A stretch of 64,000 nt of DNA from Diphasiastrum complanatum (lineage: Eukaryota; Streptophyta; Lycopodiopsida; Lycopodiales; Lycopodiaceae). Under the pieces are notes generated by a model that saw only the letters and a list, made by a program, of their open reading frames with translations, searched no databases and was not told the DNA's origin. The position numbers were made by a program, and so were the translations under genes. Below are positions 1 to 14,371 of the stretch, piece by piece (within the stretch, counting starts at the first letter, position 1; each line of letters opens with the position of its first letter). The stretch lies in contig CM055102.1 in assembly GCA_029204225.1 (NCBI GenBank), positions 27,072,922 to 27,136,921 of the forward strand. Direction: 5' to 3'.

Positions 1-1157
1 GGAGTCACAAAAATCCTAACGGCAAATTTTGGGCAATTTACGGGCAATTATCGAAATGTGCGGGCCAAGTGGTTACCCAACATGCCAAAAATCTAGACAA
101 ATGAGCAGTAGGCGCACGGCCCTTAAAAAATTGAAGAAAGACCCGAAAACATAGGTACCCAAAGAAAAACGAAGGCCGCCTACTAAAAATAAGGGTTGAA
201 AAAGGGCCTCACCCAAAATTTGGATAATAAATGCCAAACACCTTGGAGGCTATAAAATTGGGAGGTACACCCACTAGCCATTGACATTTTGGGCTTCTAG
301 GGTGTACAAAAGGGGAAACTTGAATGGCCTCCCTAGCCTTTGACAAAAATGGCATCTTGGCTAGTTTTGGAAGAGAGCCTTGAATGCACAACTCCCCCAT
401 TCTCTTATGGAGGCCACTAGGTGTACTATCTAATGGGTTGGGGACAAATGGCAAAGAGGGCTTGAAGGGCATGGAAATTGGCAAAGCCTCATTTTGAAGG
501 GGACACTTGCGATTTACTATAAAAGGAGGCCACTCTTTGTGTTAAGATATAGTTGGATGATGATGTGATAGTTTGATGTGAGTTGGATAATGAGATGATA
601 TTGATATTTGCTAAGCTGAGAGTGAGAAGTCATTTGAGTTGGAAGTCATGTTGGTTGAGAGTCTTTTGGAGTGTGAGTTTGTTTGTTTGAGGGAACTTGT
701 GGTTTAGTTCCATTTTGTGTCTAATATTGCTCAAGGTTAGTATTACTTTGGTGTTAGTTACTTTGCTTGCTTGCATGTTAGATGTGTGGTGAGTGACTTT
801 GTGGTTGGAGTGTGTTGTCTTGTGTTGGTTAATTTCCTTGTGGTGCCATGAATACTAGCATGCAATTCTAGTTGGTGATTGTGGAATGATTGCATATTGG
901 GAAAAGTTTGGGTGAGGTTTGCTTGTGGCTTGTGATGTGTTTATTTTTACTAGCATGCATACTCCTTGGTTGTGATAGTGTAACTCTCTGGACTGCTTTG
1001 TTGGTCATACTGTGGAATGGTTGATGCCTTGTTAGTAGGTTATGGAGTGTGTTTTTGAGTGTTTGATTGCTTGTTGAGGTTGCATGATGAAGCAAAATGG
1101 ATTGAGATAGGGTTAGTCTTTGAGTGATTGGTTATCGACTGCCTTGTGTAATTGCTT
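1..1157. other. Stretch without a recognisable gene
   Basis: No coding frame is convincing. The stretch is AT-rich with TTG/GTG-rich low-complexity text from about 540 to 1250. A TATA-like box at 518-525 is followed by a purine-rich leader, which would suit the U3/R part of a long LTR. This reading is inference only, because neither LTR end is visible. Confidence 0.3.
518..525 (+). promoter_or_regulatory. TATA-like box
   Basis: TATAAAAG lies in a CTATAAAAGGAGGCC context. No downstream ORF starts within a normal distance. It could be the promoter of a long LTR whose body is the relic at 1-5566, but it could also be chance. Confidence 0.25.
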
Positions 1158-2437
1158 GTGTTGGTGGATGGAGAGGAGGTCTGTGTGCTGATTGAGAGTG
1201 TTGATGAGCTGTTGGGGTGAATGCGAATGTGTTTGTTTTTACTTTTGGTTCATTCCATGTGAGGGATGCATGTGTGACGGGTAATGCCATTGTTGCGTAG
1301 AATTGAATGAATTGAATGCTTGTTGCATGGCAAAGCGCAAGCGAAGTTGTTCACATTTTATGGCCATACCAACGTCTGATGGCCCTACCTACTTGTCTAT
1401 GAGTCTCTCTATACCCTCGTTGGACCTGTGGGGAGTTTGAAACAGCTCGTTGTAGTTGTCTACAGTCATGCTCACCCTGCCACAATCCGTTGGAGCCTGC
1501 TTACCTCTGTCTGCGGCATCCAACAACTCACTACGATTTTTTGAGGGCTGTACCAGCCTGTGACAGCCTGCCTACACCTTCTGTGGGTGGTTTTCCATCA
1601 GAGATCAGACCTACCAGTGAGCTACGAGCTATTTCAGGCCTACTCACGATACCTACGGCCTGTTCCACTCATTTGCAACCTGCCTATGGGCTGTTTTCAC
1701 ATTTTCAAGTCTGAAAAACAAGCTCGATTTATGCCTGCAGCCTATTGAAGGCCTACACTTGCCTGCCTGTGTAAAAATCAGACTCTGTTAGTTGCCTGTG
1801 TTGGTGGATGGAGAGGAGGTCTGTGTGCTGATTGAGAGTGTTGATGAGCTGTTGGGGTGAATGCGAATGTGTTTGTTTTTACTTTTGGTTCATTCCGTGT
1901 GAGGGATGCATGTGTGACGGGTAATGCCATTGTTGCGTAGAATTGAATGAATTGAATGCTTGTTGCATGGCAAAGCGCAAGCGAAGTTGTTCACATTTTA
2001 TGGCCATACCAACGTCTGATGGCCCTACCTACTTGTCTACGAGTCTCTCTATACCCTCGTTGGACCTGTGGGGAGTTTGAAACAGCTCGTTGTAGTTGTC
2101 TACAGTCATGCTCACCCTGCCACAATCCGTTGGAGCCTGCTTACCTCTGTCTGCAGCATCCAACAACTCACTACGATTTTTTGAGGGCTGTACCAGCCTG
2201 TGACAGCCTGCCTACACCTTCTGTGGGTGGTTTTCCATCAGAGATCAGACCTACCAGTGAGCTACGAGCTATTTCAGGCCTACTCACGATACCTACGGCC
2301 TGTTCCACTCATTTGCAACCTGCCTATGGGCTGTTTTCACATTTTCAAGTCTGAAAAACAAGCCAGATTTATGCTTGCAGCCTGTTGAAGGCCTACACCT
2401 GCATGTCTGTGTAAAAATCAGACTCTATTAGTTGCCT
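1158..2437. repeat. Two-copy tandem duplication, 640-bp unit
   Basis: The text starting near 1158 recurs at +640 (for example TTGGTGGATGGAGAGGAGGT at 1161 and at 1801) and stays nearly identical until about 2437. The few differences are single substitutions. Short ORFs occur in both copies (1490-1714 and 1956-2354), but they show no family resemblance and change little only because the copies are young. The duplication may be an LTR or leader internal repeat. Confidence 0.85.
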
Positions 2438-4099
2438 ATGGCCTCCACCTTCCTGCCTGCGGCCCTACATCAGTCACAACCAACAAAAATCAGACCTGCA
2501 TCCCGTCTGAAATCTACCACAGATGCCCATAGCTGTGCACAATAAAAAATCAGAGATTTGCAACATGATTCTGGCCCAAGCGACCTGCCACAACCTGGTT
2601 TTTGCGCCTACCTGTCTGCGACGACCTGCCTCGTGGCCGACAAAGTCTGTTTGCGGCCTGTCCTATGCTAAATTTTGTTGTTTGCAACCTGCTTATGCCA
2701 CATGCCTCTGTCTGTGAAAAAATAAGACTTCTACAACCTGTCAAACGACTTGTTCCACCTGGTTTTTGGCCTCTCTGTGATTTGCAAGCGTTGTCCTCGG
2801 GCTATGGTAATTTGAGGGCTCTACAACCACCTGTGATAATGTTCGAAAATCACTTTTCTTCTGATCTGAGTGTCTACCAAACCACATGTGAATGCGACAA
2901 GAAAGCGGCAAATCAAACGGTATGCGAAATGCGGAAGAGGCTTTCATGACTGGGGTTTCATACACAACGGCTACCTAATTGCACATTGAGGTGTGTTTTT
3001 GACTTGAACTTTCTTGCTAGTCACTTCCATTTCTTGAAGTTCTGTTTGTAAGCTCTTAACTTAAATTGGAATGGGATGTGATATGTGTAAGATAGGGTTT
3101 TACACTTTGAAGGAGGTTGTTCTGAATGGTCTAGGGAAGTCAGCTTGTTGAGGGACTAATTAGGTCAAGTTTTTCCGAGGTCCTACAGATTTAAGTGTTG
3201 CTGATGGTTGTAATTTTCAGCTGTACTCATTTACATTGGTGACTTCTTGTAAGGTTTGGTAGTGAATCGGGTTTTTAAGCATGAACTAGGGTTCAGTTGA
3301 GAATTATAGTAATGAATGTCATATGTTGTGGGGATAATTAAGGGAAGGATTGATTTTCGGTTATCAATGTTTAGTGAAAGCAAGAACGCTTGTAACCAGG
3401 GTTTATTAGCATGGTTTGGAAGTAATTATATGGATACGGTTTTAAAAGGTGAATGTGTTTTACTCTATGCTTGTCTAAGAAAGAACTGATAGTTTAAACC
3501 GCAATAAACCGTCAAAGTTCAGAAGCGTTTTATTTTCGTCATTTATGAAGCGTATCAATTGAATTCGACCTCTGTGAAACACCAGAGCGGGCCGTCCACC
3601 ATCCGCGGTTGAAATACACTGCCTTGGTTAAGCGTCACAGTCTAGCGAAATACCTAGACCCGACGGTCGGCGAAAATACCGCTGCTTAGCAAGCAAAGCG
3701 GTGCGTATAACTTCCACCCCACAAGCACATCATAGATAGTAAATCGGTTTCCAGCCCATGTAGGATTTTCACTAACTGTAAGCTGAATGCAATGGGGAAA
3801 GAGATATTAGCAAGATCCTAACGCGAATTAGGACCCTAGAAAGCTAGTGAATCATTGCATCAAAAGTAGCTAGTGAATCATTGCATCAAAAGTACTAGCA
3901 CCCCCTCCTTACAGTCATACTTCTGAGAGCCTGGAATACTCTCATTGGCTCGGGAGCACGGGGTAACAGAGGAAGCCCCCAGGATTGGATGTGGCAGGAC
4001 CTTCGTTACTCACGTAGGGCATAGCCACCATCAGTAGTGGTTCCCCTCTACTTTTTTAGGACTTGTTGGCTGGACCAATCCCCTGTTGAAAATGGGCTA
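2438..4099. other. Non-coding stretch following the 640-bp repeats
   Basis: From 2438 to about 2760 the text is a degenerate series of short motifs (CCTGCCTGCGGCC-like blocks alternating with AAAAATCAGA). From 2760 to 4099 I see no gene, RNA or repeat that I can name. A small exact duplication (AGCTAGTGAATCATTGCATCAAAAGTA type) sits at about 3841-3895. Confidence 0.4.
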
Positions 4100-4121
4100 T
4101 TGGTGCGTCTACCGAGAGAAA
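4100..4121 (+). other. Degenerate tRNA-Asp-type primer-binding-like site
   Basis: TTGGTGCGTCTACCGAGAGA resembles the TTGGCGCCGTTGCCGGGGAT primer site of plant Athila/Tat Ty3/gypsy elements, with several substitutions. A second diverged version follows at 4223. The gag-like ORF lies about 1.1 kb downstream, on the expected side. This is inference from resemblance; no LTR boundary was confirmed. Confidence 0.25.
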
Positions 4122-4222
4122 TTTGATAATGGGCTATTGTTTGAAGGGGATTATCTATACGTAGGGTTGTGAGCTGTACGAAGCCATTTGCAAGTTGCTT
4201 ATGACCCGCCAGACGCTTAACA

Positions 4223-4243
4223 TTGGTGTGTCTGCTGGGAATT
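4223..4243 (+). other. Second degenerate primer-binding-like site
   Basis: TTGGTGTGTCTGCTGGGAAT is a second relative of the same motif, 123 bp after the first. The intervening text also shares GATAA...GCTATTG/GATATTG-like blocks, so the pair probably comes from a local duplication in an old gypsy leader. Confidence 0.2.
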
Positions 4244-5200
4244 ACCTGATAAGAGATATTGCTTGAAGGGTAGTCATACTACCAATGGCCTACAAATTTC
4301 ATACGTCTCGGATTGCATAGGTTGTGAACAATTCTACTATTTAGACCATCAGCCGCAAGATAGCATGGTTGTGCAAGCTACTAGTGCACACGTTGTTTTT
4401 AGAAAACCAATATCAAGTATCACAGGTTGAAGTGGCTAGCATCACACAGTGATGTGTGCTGATCCCACACCTAGAACATACGTTTTAGGACCATGCCACA
4501 CATGAGTGCGCAATCCACTCCTAGCTGCACATGATCCAACTTCACCAAGGACATCCTGCTTCCAATACCTGAAAAGAATCTAGGAACTGCATACAGTTTC
4601 ACCAGCAGGGAGTTTAGACAGTAATGCCAAGTACTACTAGAGATTGTTCATAGAGTGACGAGACAAGTTAGAGAATGGGGTTCTGTATGAAACCTAGGGT
4701 AAAAGTGAAAACCAGAGCCCTGAGTCGAAAGTCATTACCCTATGACCCACCAACCCTAGCATCCCGAAGAGATGACACCTAGTACAAAGAACCAAGGAAA
4801 ATTGTACATGGGTATGGTTGGATTAGGATCGAGCAGAAAAACGACCAAGTAGAGTTAGTTAGGTCATATGCAGTATTAGTGAACGAAGGGTGGATGACCT
4901 ATGAGATAACATGGGAAAATCACAAGACACATGTGCAATGACAGTTGATTGCTATCTGTAAGTGAGAAACATATTATGCAGGAATTATTAGTGTCACCCT
5001 AGACAAGACATCATAGGTATACCAAGGAAACCTAGGTCTAAGGGAGCACCGCACGGAGAGACTTCAAATCCCCAGAGAGAGCGTTTAGGGTTAGAAGAAG
5101 CCATCGTGGGTCTCTTGTCCCACCAGCCTTAATGATGAGTCTCACCCACCTATAATGGACTTGGATGATACGTTGGAAACTATAGAAGAACTACCAGAAC
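4244..5200. other. Non-coding stretch before the gag-like ORF
   Basis: I see no gene here. All frames are broken by stops. If the gypsy interpretation is right, this is an untranslated leader or a decayed gag 5' part. Confidence 0.3.
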
Positions 5201-5566
5201 TTGAGCCAATCGACGCTACAGTTAGTGAACGTAACACATGCTGCTACAGAACCTATTGCCAACAGAATGGCAAGACGTTTGACTGAACCAATCGTAGTAC
5301 CCCCGGAGACAGGAGGACTACCCAAGCTTGGTGGATCCACTTCTGAGTTTCATGGAGCACCGTATGAAAGTGCCGAAGAGCATATTGATGCTTTTTGGAA
5401 TACCTGCTTTACCAGTGCCATCACAAACCCACATCATGAAATGATGTTTTTTGCCATTTTATCCAGGATAGTACAGGAACACCATATGATTCGTTCCTTT
5501 GGGACAAATAACTACCCAACTACATCAGTAATGAAGAATTCGAGCATGAAGAAAATGTGGTGCTAG
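5201..5566 (+). pseudogene. Gag-like fragment of a Ty3/gypsy-type retrotransposon
   Basis: The open frame runs through PETGGLPKLGGSTSEFHGAP, then ESAEEHIDAFWNTCFTSAI, then HHEMMFFAILSRI. This order (proline-rich lead, a short F-x-G motif, an HI-x-x-F helix, then a hydrophobic helix) resembles the capsid/retrotrans_gag domain of plant Ty3/gypsy elements. The frame has no certain ATG start: the first methionine is 26 codons in. It stops early and no zinc knuckle, protease or reverse transcriptase follows. I treat it as a relic. It could instead be an unrelated chance frame. Confidence 0.35.
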
Positions 5567-8749
<3,183 letters not shown>

Positions 8750-8761
8750 GCTCTAATACCA
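8750..8761 (-). other. tRNA-iMet-type primer-binding site (Ty1/copia)
   Basis: On the minus strand this reads TGGTATTAGAGC, one mismatch from the standard plant copia primer site TGGTATCAGAGC, which is seen intact at 51508 in this window. It directly abuts a CA-ending LTR boundary on the minus strand. Confidence 0.6.
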
Positions 8762-9078
8762 TGTGAAAGATTTCAGATCAATTAAGATCCAAATCTACAA
8801 AATGTTCTTGGGTTAGAAAGACAACATATCACCAATCTTGCCAATGTAGAAAAACCAGCATCTACATTATGAATAATATGCAAACTCTAATAGATCTTGA
8901 TCAAACATGAATCACAACATAAAATAAAGTTGCTGTCTGTAGAAAAATAGTAAGCTACTATATTTTACACGTGTGGATATGAAAATAGCATTTAAAGAAT
9001 ATTCTACACAAAATTGCAAGACATCACAAGTGTAGTGCACCAATGGATAGTAGAACCTAAGAGAACCATGTATAAGCA

Positions 9079-9244
<166 letters not shown>

Positions 9245-9393
9245 CCTCTTCTCACGACTTACATCCTTTTATAGCAGGCCCAAACCTAAGGTCAAACTTT
9301 GATTTCCCTCCATAACGAAAAACCCTCTATCATTGTGACTAGATTCAATGTCTCTACTATTTTGGCCATTGGGATGACTATTTTTGAGGATTA

Positions 9394-9546
9394 ATCCCAA
9401 CCAAAAGTTCTAACTATAATTGATGGAGCAATTAACAATCTTCAAAATGCATCACCAAGCCACCATAGCATCCCAACCAAAAGTTCTAACTATAATTGAT
9501 GGAGCAATCAACAATCTTCAAAATGCATTACCAAGCCACCATACTA
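9394..9546. repeat. Two 76-bp direct repeats in the presumed U3 region
   Basis: TCCCAACCAAAAGTTCTAAC begins at 9395 and again at 9471, and the units differ at only a few positions. Tandem enhancer-like repeats upstream of the TATA box are common in LTR U3 regions. Confidence 0.85.
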
Positions 9547-9774
9547 CTATCAATCACCTCCAATGATAGTTCGTCACAAACTAGCTCACTGCATGCATCT
9601 TACATTGAGACAACAACCCTTGGGCTATGGTACACAAAAAATTCACATAGGTAATCATCATAACCATTGAGCACAACATGAAAAATGAAAAGATCAAGAT
9701 GAAGATGAACAATGTGGTGGACACCTGAAAAGAATAATCGATATGTTGGTGCTCTTATGCAAGTTTTGACAACC

Positions 9775-10559
9775 TGCGAGTAAATTCTTTGTGAGTTTTG
9801 CGAGTTTTATTTACAAATGATTTCTAAAATTTCATGGCACATGGTATGCTATCAGATATATAGGCTTTATATATACTCATTTTATATTAGATAAAAATTT
9901 TATATCTGATTACACCAATGGATTCTACATAAAAAATGGAACACTTTTGCTTTTTGGACCATCTCAATCCGAGCAATAGTAAGAAAGTTATGACAGTTCA
10001 ACGTTTTTTAGACTAGAAAACATTTTTTCCTTGGAACCTAAAAGGGGTAGCACGCCGGCTCCAAGGAACAAAAAAATAGCCTAAAAAACTATTAAGGGCG
10101 ATAACTTTCTTAATATTGCTCGGATTGAGATGATCCAAAAAGTAAAAATACTCCATTTTAAAAATGTTTTTTTTTTTTTACCAACGTTGATTTTATGATA
10201 CCTATCATAGTCTTGGCCACATACCATCATGTCGTTTAATGTATGGTCGTACATCAATCCTTGGCAGTAGACAAAAATGTTTTAGCTTGATAAATGTAAA
10301 ATTAAAGTGATTAAGTTTTTTGCGTTCTCAATGATATAGCATACTATGTACAATTTGTAGACAACATAATTTGCAAACATATCTTTTAGCTAGTAAGAAA
10401 ATAAACAACATGATAATGAAGTTTACAAATAGATTTCACTCCCAAAAGCAAGATAGAATAAATTTTAAAAACCTAAAAACAATGTAGCATGCCATGTGCT
10501 ATCAATTTGACGTAATTAAAAACACTAAACTCACAAAAGTTGCAGATGATTTACTCGCA
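9775..10559. mobile_element. Nested inverted-repeat element, about 785 bp
   Basis: The left end TGCGAGTAAAT is mirrored by ATTTACTCGCA at the right end. Inward, GGCACATGGTATGCTATCA on the left is mirrored by a GCATGCCATGTGCTATCA-type block on the right. The centre is a second, stronger palindrome (about 9930-10170): GGACCATCTCAATCCGAGCA on the left pairs with its near-perfect complement on the right, followed by mirrored TTCCTTGG/CCAAGGAA blocks. There is no ORF. I could not find a convincing target-site duplication, so the family (Mutator-like or other foldback) is open. Confidence 0.6.
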
Positions 10560-12430
10560 AAATGCCAAACCCCCTCTTATGCTTTTGAGCATTACTAAGC
10601 AATCACTTCAAATTATAGTTGTCGCTTTTATATATGATGTGTAGGCAAACTTTTTTTTATTAATAACCATAAAACTTATTCCAAGCCTAGTAAGATATTC
10701 ATATATTCCTCTCAATTTGGCTAGTTATTTTTTATTTGAAAAAATTGTCATAATGCCAATAATGTAGGTTTACGAAAATTTGTTCAAGAAATCACGTCAA
10801 TTGCTATAGGCTAAAGTGTTGTGTAAAAATAACAAGTTAGAAGTCACAACATATTGTGTTGTAAAAGTACAATAGGCAACTAAGACCATGCAAAGTTTTC
10901 TTAAAAAAGACTCGCCATTGTTTTGTGTTTTTTCACAATGGCAAACAAATCCCAAAAAGAAAGCAAACACCTTAGGCAAACCTTTGAAAAATATCAACCC
11001 TAGATTTGTAGCAAAATTAGACAATTATGGGTCCCTCTGAGAAAAACTTTGATCGTGTGAAAGTCACACTATGCAAAGTCGTATGGCTCACTATCATAAG
11101 TAACACTTTGATTGTGTAAAAGCCACACTATGCAAAGTCGTATGGTTCAATATCTTAACGATGTTATATTACAATCTAGTCTATTTATCTTGCACAATAG
11201 TCCACAACTCGGATGATTTTTATCATCAGTATTGCTAACTTACTACAATCTTTGAGTGAAAGTAAAAATGTGAATATAATTGAATCATTTTCCTTATGGA
11301 TTTCTTGAAAATGCTCAAAAAGTCTTTCAAAGCTTGACTACTTTGTACACAAGGAGAATATTTTAAATGTCATGCTAGTAAAGAACACAAGAGAAGAATA
11401 CATAATCAATGATGGATAAGTTCATCTTTGATGTCAAGTTCCTCTAATCTACTCTATGATTCACTTCATGTAATCTTTATATGCACTTAGCAATATTTAA
11501 GGACGGATACATTTTTTATGTGATTGGTCTTACAACAGAATGCGAATCCTTGTTAAGTGCAACAAAAATAAGTATCAAAGAGAATATGACAAAAAGATTT
11601 CATGTAGATGTAAATATTGCAAGGGATTCGAAATCTGCTTGAGGTAGGTTGGAGTGAAACTTCTTTGGGAGTATGGAGAGTACATTGAAGAGCTTGCAAT
11701 TGTAAAAGTTTTTTTTTTTCCCTCTTTTTGTCTTTTTTCCAGCTCTATAGGGGTGTAACATGAATTTATGCACTTTTTTCACCTCACATGGATAATATTC
11801 CCAAAAGACCTCAGGTAGATACCACACAATCCTTCACGCCTCATATGGATGCTACACAATCCTCCCCAATTCACATTAATTTTGTGCATCTTTGCACTCC
11901 TTACATGAATTCTATCCAACCCACCACATTGCAGATTCCACACGCCCCTCTTTTTATGACATTGATTGTACTCATCTCATCTATGCCAATATTAAAAAGA
12001 AATTGACTTGGATGTTTTTGACAAGATTTGAGAATGAACAAGAATGCTATGCACCATGGATGTATATCTTGAATTTCTTGACTACCTCTCCTCTTTCACT
12101 TAACTTTCAAACATTAGTGCATACTTTACTAGTGTTGGGTTGGACTTATTTGTTGTGAGTAGCATTGATGTGTCCTTGAATAGTAATTTCACATTGATGT
12201 CATACAAAGGGCCATAATAAGATTGGCATGATTGACTTAGTTCATCTTGTCACACATGGAGTATGTAAATAGGGCCGCAAGGTGTTCATGTTGTCACACA
12301 TGGACAACTTGTGGCCCCCGCCAAAGCTATTTGGGTCCCAAATAATATGTGGTAATGGTGGTCCTCCTAATGGCCATTATCTAGTACATTTACATTAAGT
12401 CCAATCATTTTCCTACATTGTACCCAATGG
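10560..12430. other. Stretch without a gene
   Basis: AT-rich sequence with no credible ORF. It holds a two-copy 59-bp direct repeat at 11046-11163. Short frames near 11788-12158 show no recognisable domain. Confidence 0.4.
11046..11163. repeat. Two-copy direct repeat, 59-bp unit
   Basis: ACTTTGATCGTGTGAAAG at 11046 recurs with a few substitutions at 11105, and both copies carry CACACTATGCAAAGTCGTAT. Nothing else is evident. Confidence 0.8.
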
Positions 12431-12490
12431 GTTGGCTCAATTGGTTAGCTTGACATCCAAAGTTTCATTGGTCCCAAGCTTGAGCCTCCT
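12431..12490 (+). mobile_element. tRNA-derived SINE-like head with A and B boxes
   Basis: TGGCTCAATTGG (12433-12444) matches the RNA polymerase III A-box pattern TRGCNNARYNGG exactly. AAGCTTGAGCC (12476-12486) resembles a B box (GGTTCGANNCC), within a GGTCCCAAGCTTGAGCC context like a tRNA T arm. The spacing is tRNA-like. The body to the right is the 216-bp tandem duplication. No poly(A) or target duplication was found, so the 3' end is unclear. Confidence 0.45.
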
Positions 12491-12915
12491 GGAAACCAAT
12501 AAGCATTTTCCTAGATTTCAATCTTCCCATGTGATGGGTTGGGGTAATTGTGCCTCAAGGCTTGCCCACCCATGTTAAATTTCGTTGTGATCCCACCAAG
12601 AATCATTCCCTTGATTTTGGAGCAAAGCTCTTGTACGTAGTGGTCGTGATGCCTTCTCACAGTTGCAATAAACAACTCTAACCAACTCACCCCCAAGCCT
12701 CCCCTTGGAAACCAAGAAACATTTCCCTAGATTTAGATCTTCCCATGTGATGGGTTGGTGCCTCATATGGGCTTGCCCACCCATGGTCGATTGTGTTGTG
12801 ATCCCACCAAGAATCATTTCCTTAGGTGTTGGAGCAAAGCTCTCATTCGTGACGATTGGGGTGCCTTTTCACTGTTGCAATAAACAACTCTAAGCAACTC
12901 ACCCCACTCCGGTAT
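12491..12915 (+). repeat. Tandem duplication, 216-bp unit, adjoining the SINE-like head
   Basis: GGAAACCAA starts at 12491 and again at 12707. Both units carry CTTCCCATGTGATGGGTTGG, TGTGATCCCACCAAGAATCA and GCAATAAACAACTCTAA, with substitutions and small gaps between copies. This may be the duplicated body of the SINE-like element. Confidence 0.8.
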
Positions 12916-13126
12916 ACAAGAAAACTTGAATATACAAATTTTTAATTTGCATGAGGACTGATAGCGGACACATGTCACAATTTTATAGGCTCTGAACACA
13001 CATGTTCAAAGCTGTATTCTGCTGCCTACCATAATTACCTATTACTAATAGTCTCAAAATGAAAAGCTGGCACCACAAACTGTCTAAAAACAAAAAGCTC
13101 TAGCAACAAATTACGTCCGGTAACGA

Positions 13127-13229
13127 GCGTGAGCGGGCCTACTACCAGGCAAATGGTGGTCAGTACCTACCTTGCCGCTAGAGGTAGGTAGTGACCACCA
13201 ATTACCATGGGTAGCGGGCCTCCTCACGC
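13127..13229. repeat. Imperfect hairpin, about 100 bp with an 11-nt loop
   Basis: GGTGGTCAGTACCTACC and GGTAGGTAGTGACCACC pair with one mismatch around the loop TTGCCGCTAGA. The stem continues outward with mismatches to GCGTGAG.../...CTCACGC, giving arms of about 46 nt. It lies roughly 0.8 kb upstream of the putative first exon of the kinase gene. It could be a small foldback element or a small-RNA precursor; nothing shows that it is transcribed. Confidence 0.7.
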
Positions 13230-13379
13230 CCTATCAATCTAGGTCTGGAATTTGAGATTTGGGCCATTTTGATGGTCCATGGTTTTCAACTCTTTAGTGG
13301 ACTCGAGTGTTTCAATATTTGTGATTGAGCTTCTTCTGACCTTTCTGTGTAAGCGACGTGGCGGCTTAAGAAGACTGTC

Positions 13380-13411
<32 letters not shown>

Positions 13412-13422
13412 GAGAGAGAGAG
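13380..13422. repeat. Short (GA)n tract in a putative promoter or 5' leader
   Basis: About 40 bp of GA repeat with one C interruption, some 600 bp before the first putative exon of the kinase gene. GA tracts are common in plant promoters and 5' leaders and can bind BPC/GAGA factors. No LINE tail adjoins it, so its origin differs from most other GA/CT tracts here. Confidence 0.7.
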
Positions 13423-14031
13423 TCCATTGCGAGATCCAGGCTGCCGTGCTATAACGTGTAATTTGTGACGCTCGTTTATATTATGCAGCAGCAAGATTCA
13501 AGAAGCTGGATCGCAACGGCCTCACGTGGGTGGATTGCTCGATAGATATTGTATCAACATATTGACATGACAAAGTACTTCAAAAGCTTTGGAGGCTGCT
13601 GTTTGACCAGAACTTGATAAAATTCATATAGCAGCAGAAAGGCGGCACGCTTGCTGTTTCTTTGGCAACTCCAATTTCTTGCAGGGTTTCGTAATGTTCA
13701 TAGAAAAGCAAGGATGGCTTTGTAGCAACATTTGGAGCACATGATGCTTGTTGATTTTGAAAACCAGCGTTTCGGTAGATAACTTGGCTGATTTAAATTG
13801 CTACTATGAATTCAAGGGGATCAAAGCGTTTACCGAGCAACCTTTTTTGTGAGATGTTATCATCATAAGGCAGATTTTAACATCCCCAGGCAGATTATGA
13901 GGTTGGATAGTTATGTGGAATTAACGATTAAAGCCCTCTGACTGGATGACACTTTCAAGACGGTGAAGGTGAAGGTCTTCGAAGGTAAGATCCTTCTCAG
14001 GTCAATCGGTGTCACTAAATAAGTGGGATCA
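13423..14031. other. Upstream region of the putative kinase gene
   Basis: I found no convincing ORF. An open patch near 13490 (YAAARFKKLDRNG) is short and unassigned. If the exon at 14032 is real, this is its 5' leader or promoter. Confidence 0.3.
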
Positions 14032-14371
14032 ATGCCAGACAGGGTTTCGGTTCAAAGGAATGACACAAACTTGGTTGGAAGGTTGCTAATTGTGGTCCCT
14101 TATCTATTGATGCAAGGCGTCTATTGCAGTATTGCATTAGATACGAATGAGAGGGCGACGCCGAGAGATTGCAGCCTCCTATTCTCTTCCTGTGGCGAAT
14201 TGAGAGTAACTGATACAGGCAATGAAGGGTGCAGTCTTTATTTGGCTGCTGCAAAGGGCAGTGACTGCGTCAGTAACGATCGTCATGTGTTGGATTGTCT
14301 GGTCAGCGTGACAGGACGAGTATGTCGTGTAATCTTCTTGGTTTCAGAAACATATCCTGCAGTATCGACAG
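14032..14371 (+). CDS. Putative first exon of a CRCK-like receptor kinase (signal peptide and ectodomain)
   Basis: The ATG opens a frame of 113 codons plus one base. A short charged start (MPDRVSVQRND) is followed by the hydrophobic stretch LVGRLLIVVPYLLMQG, which looks like a signal peptide, and then by a cysteine-bearing segment (PRDCSLLFSSCGELRV, EGCSLYLAA, SDCV, LDCLV). It ends at ACAG|GTTAGA, a good donor in phase 1. The next plausible exon, at 38382, begins in the matching phase and gives ...YPAVSTG-RYLHGRK.... Joining them implies an intron of about 24 kb packed with transposons. The sequence shows the frame and splice phases; membership of one gene is inference. It could instead belong to an unrelated secreted protein. 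Confidence 0.4.

Noticed and set aside
1490-2388. Duplicated small ORFs in the 640-bp tandem units as genes
   Set aside because: The frames owe their similarity to recent DNA duplication; they contain no recognisable domain and overlap each other in different frames.
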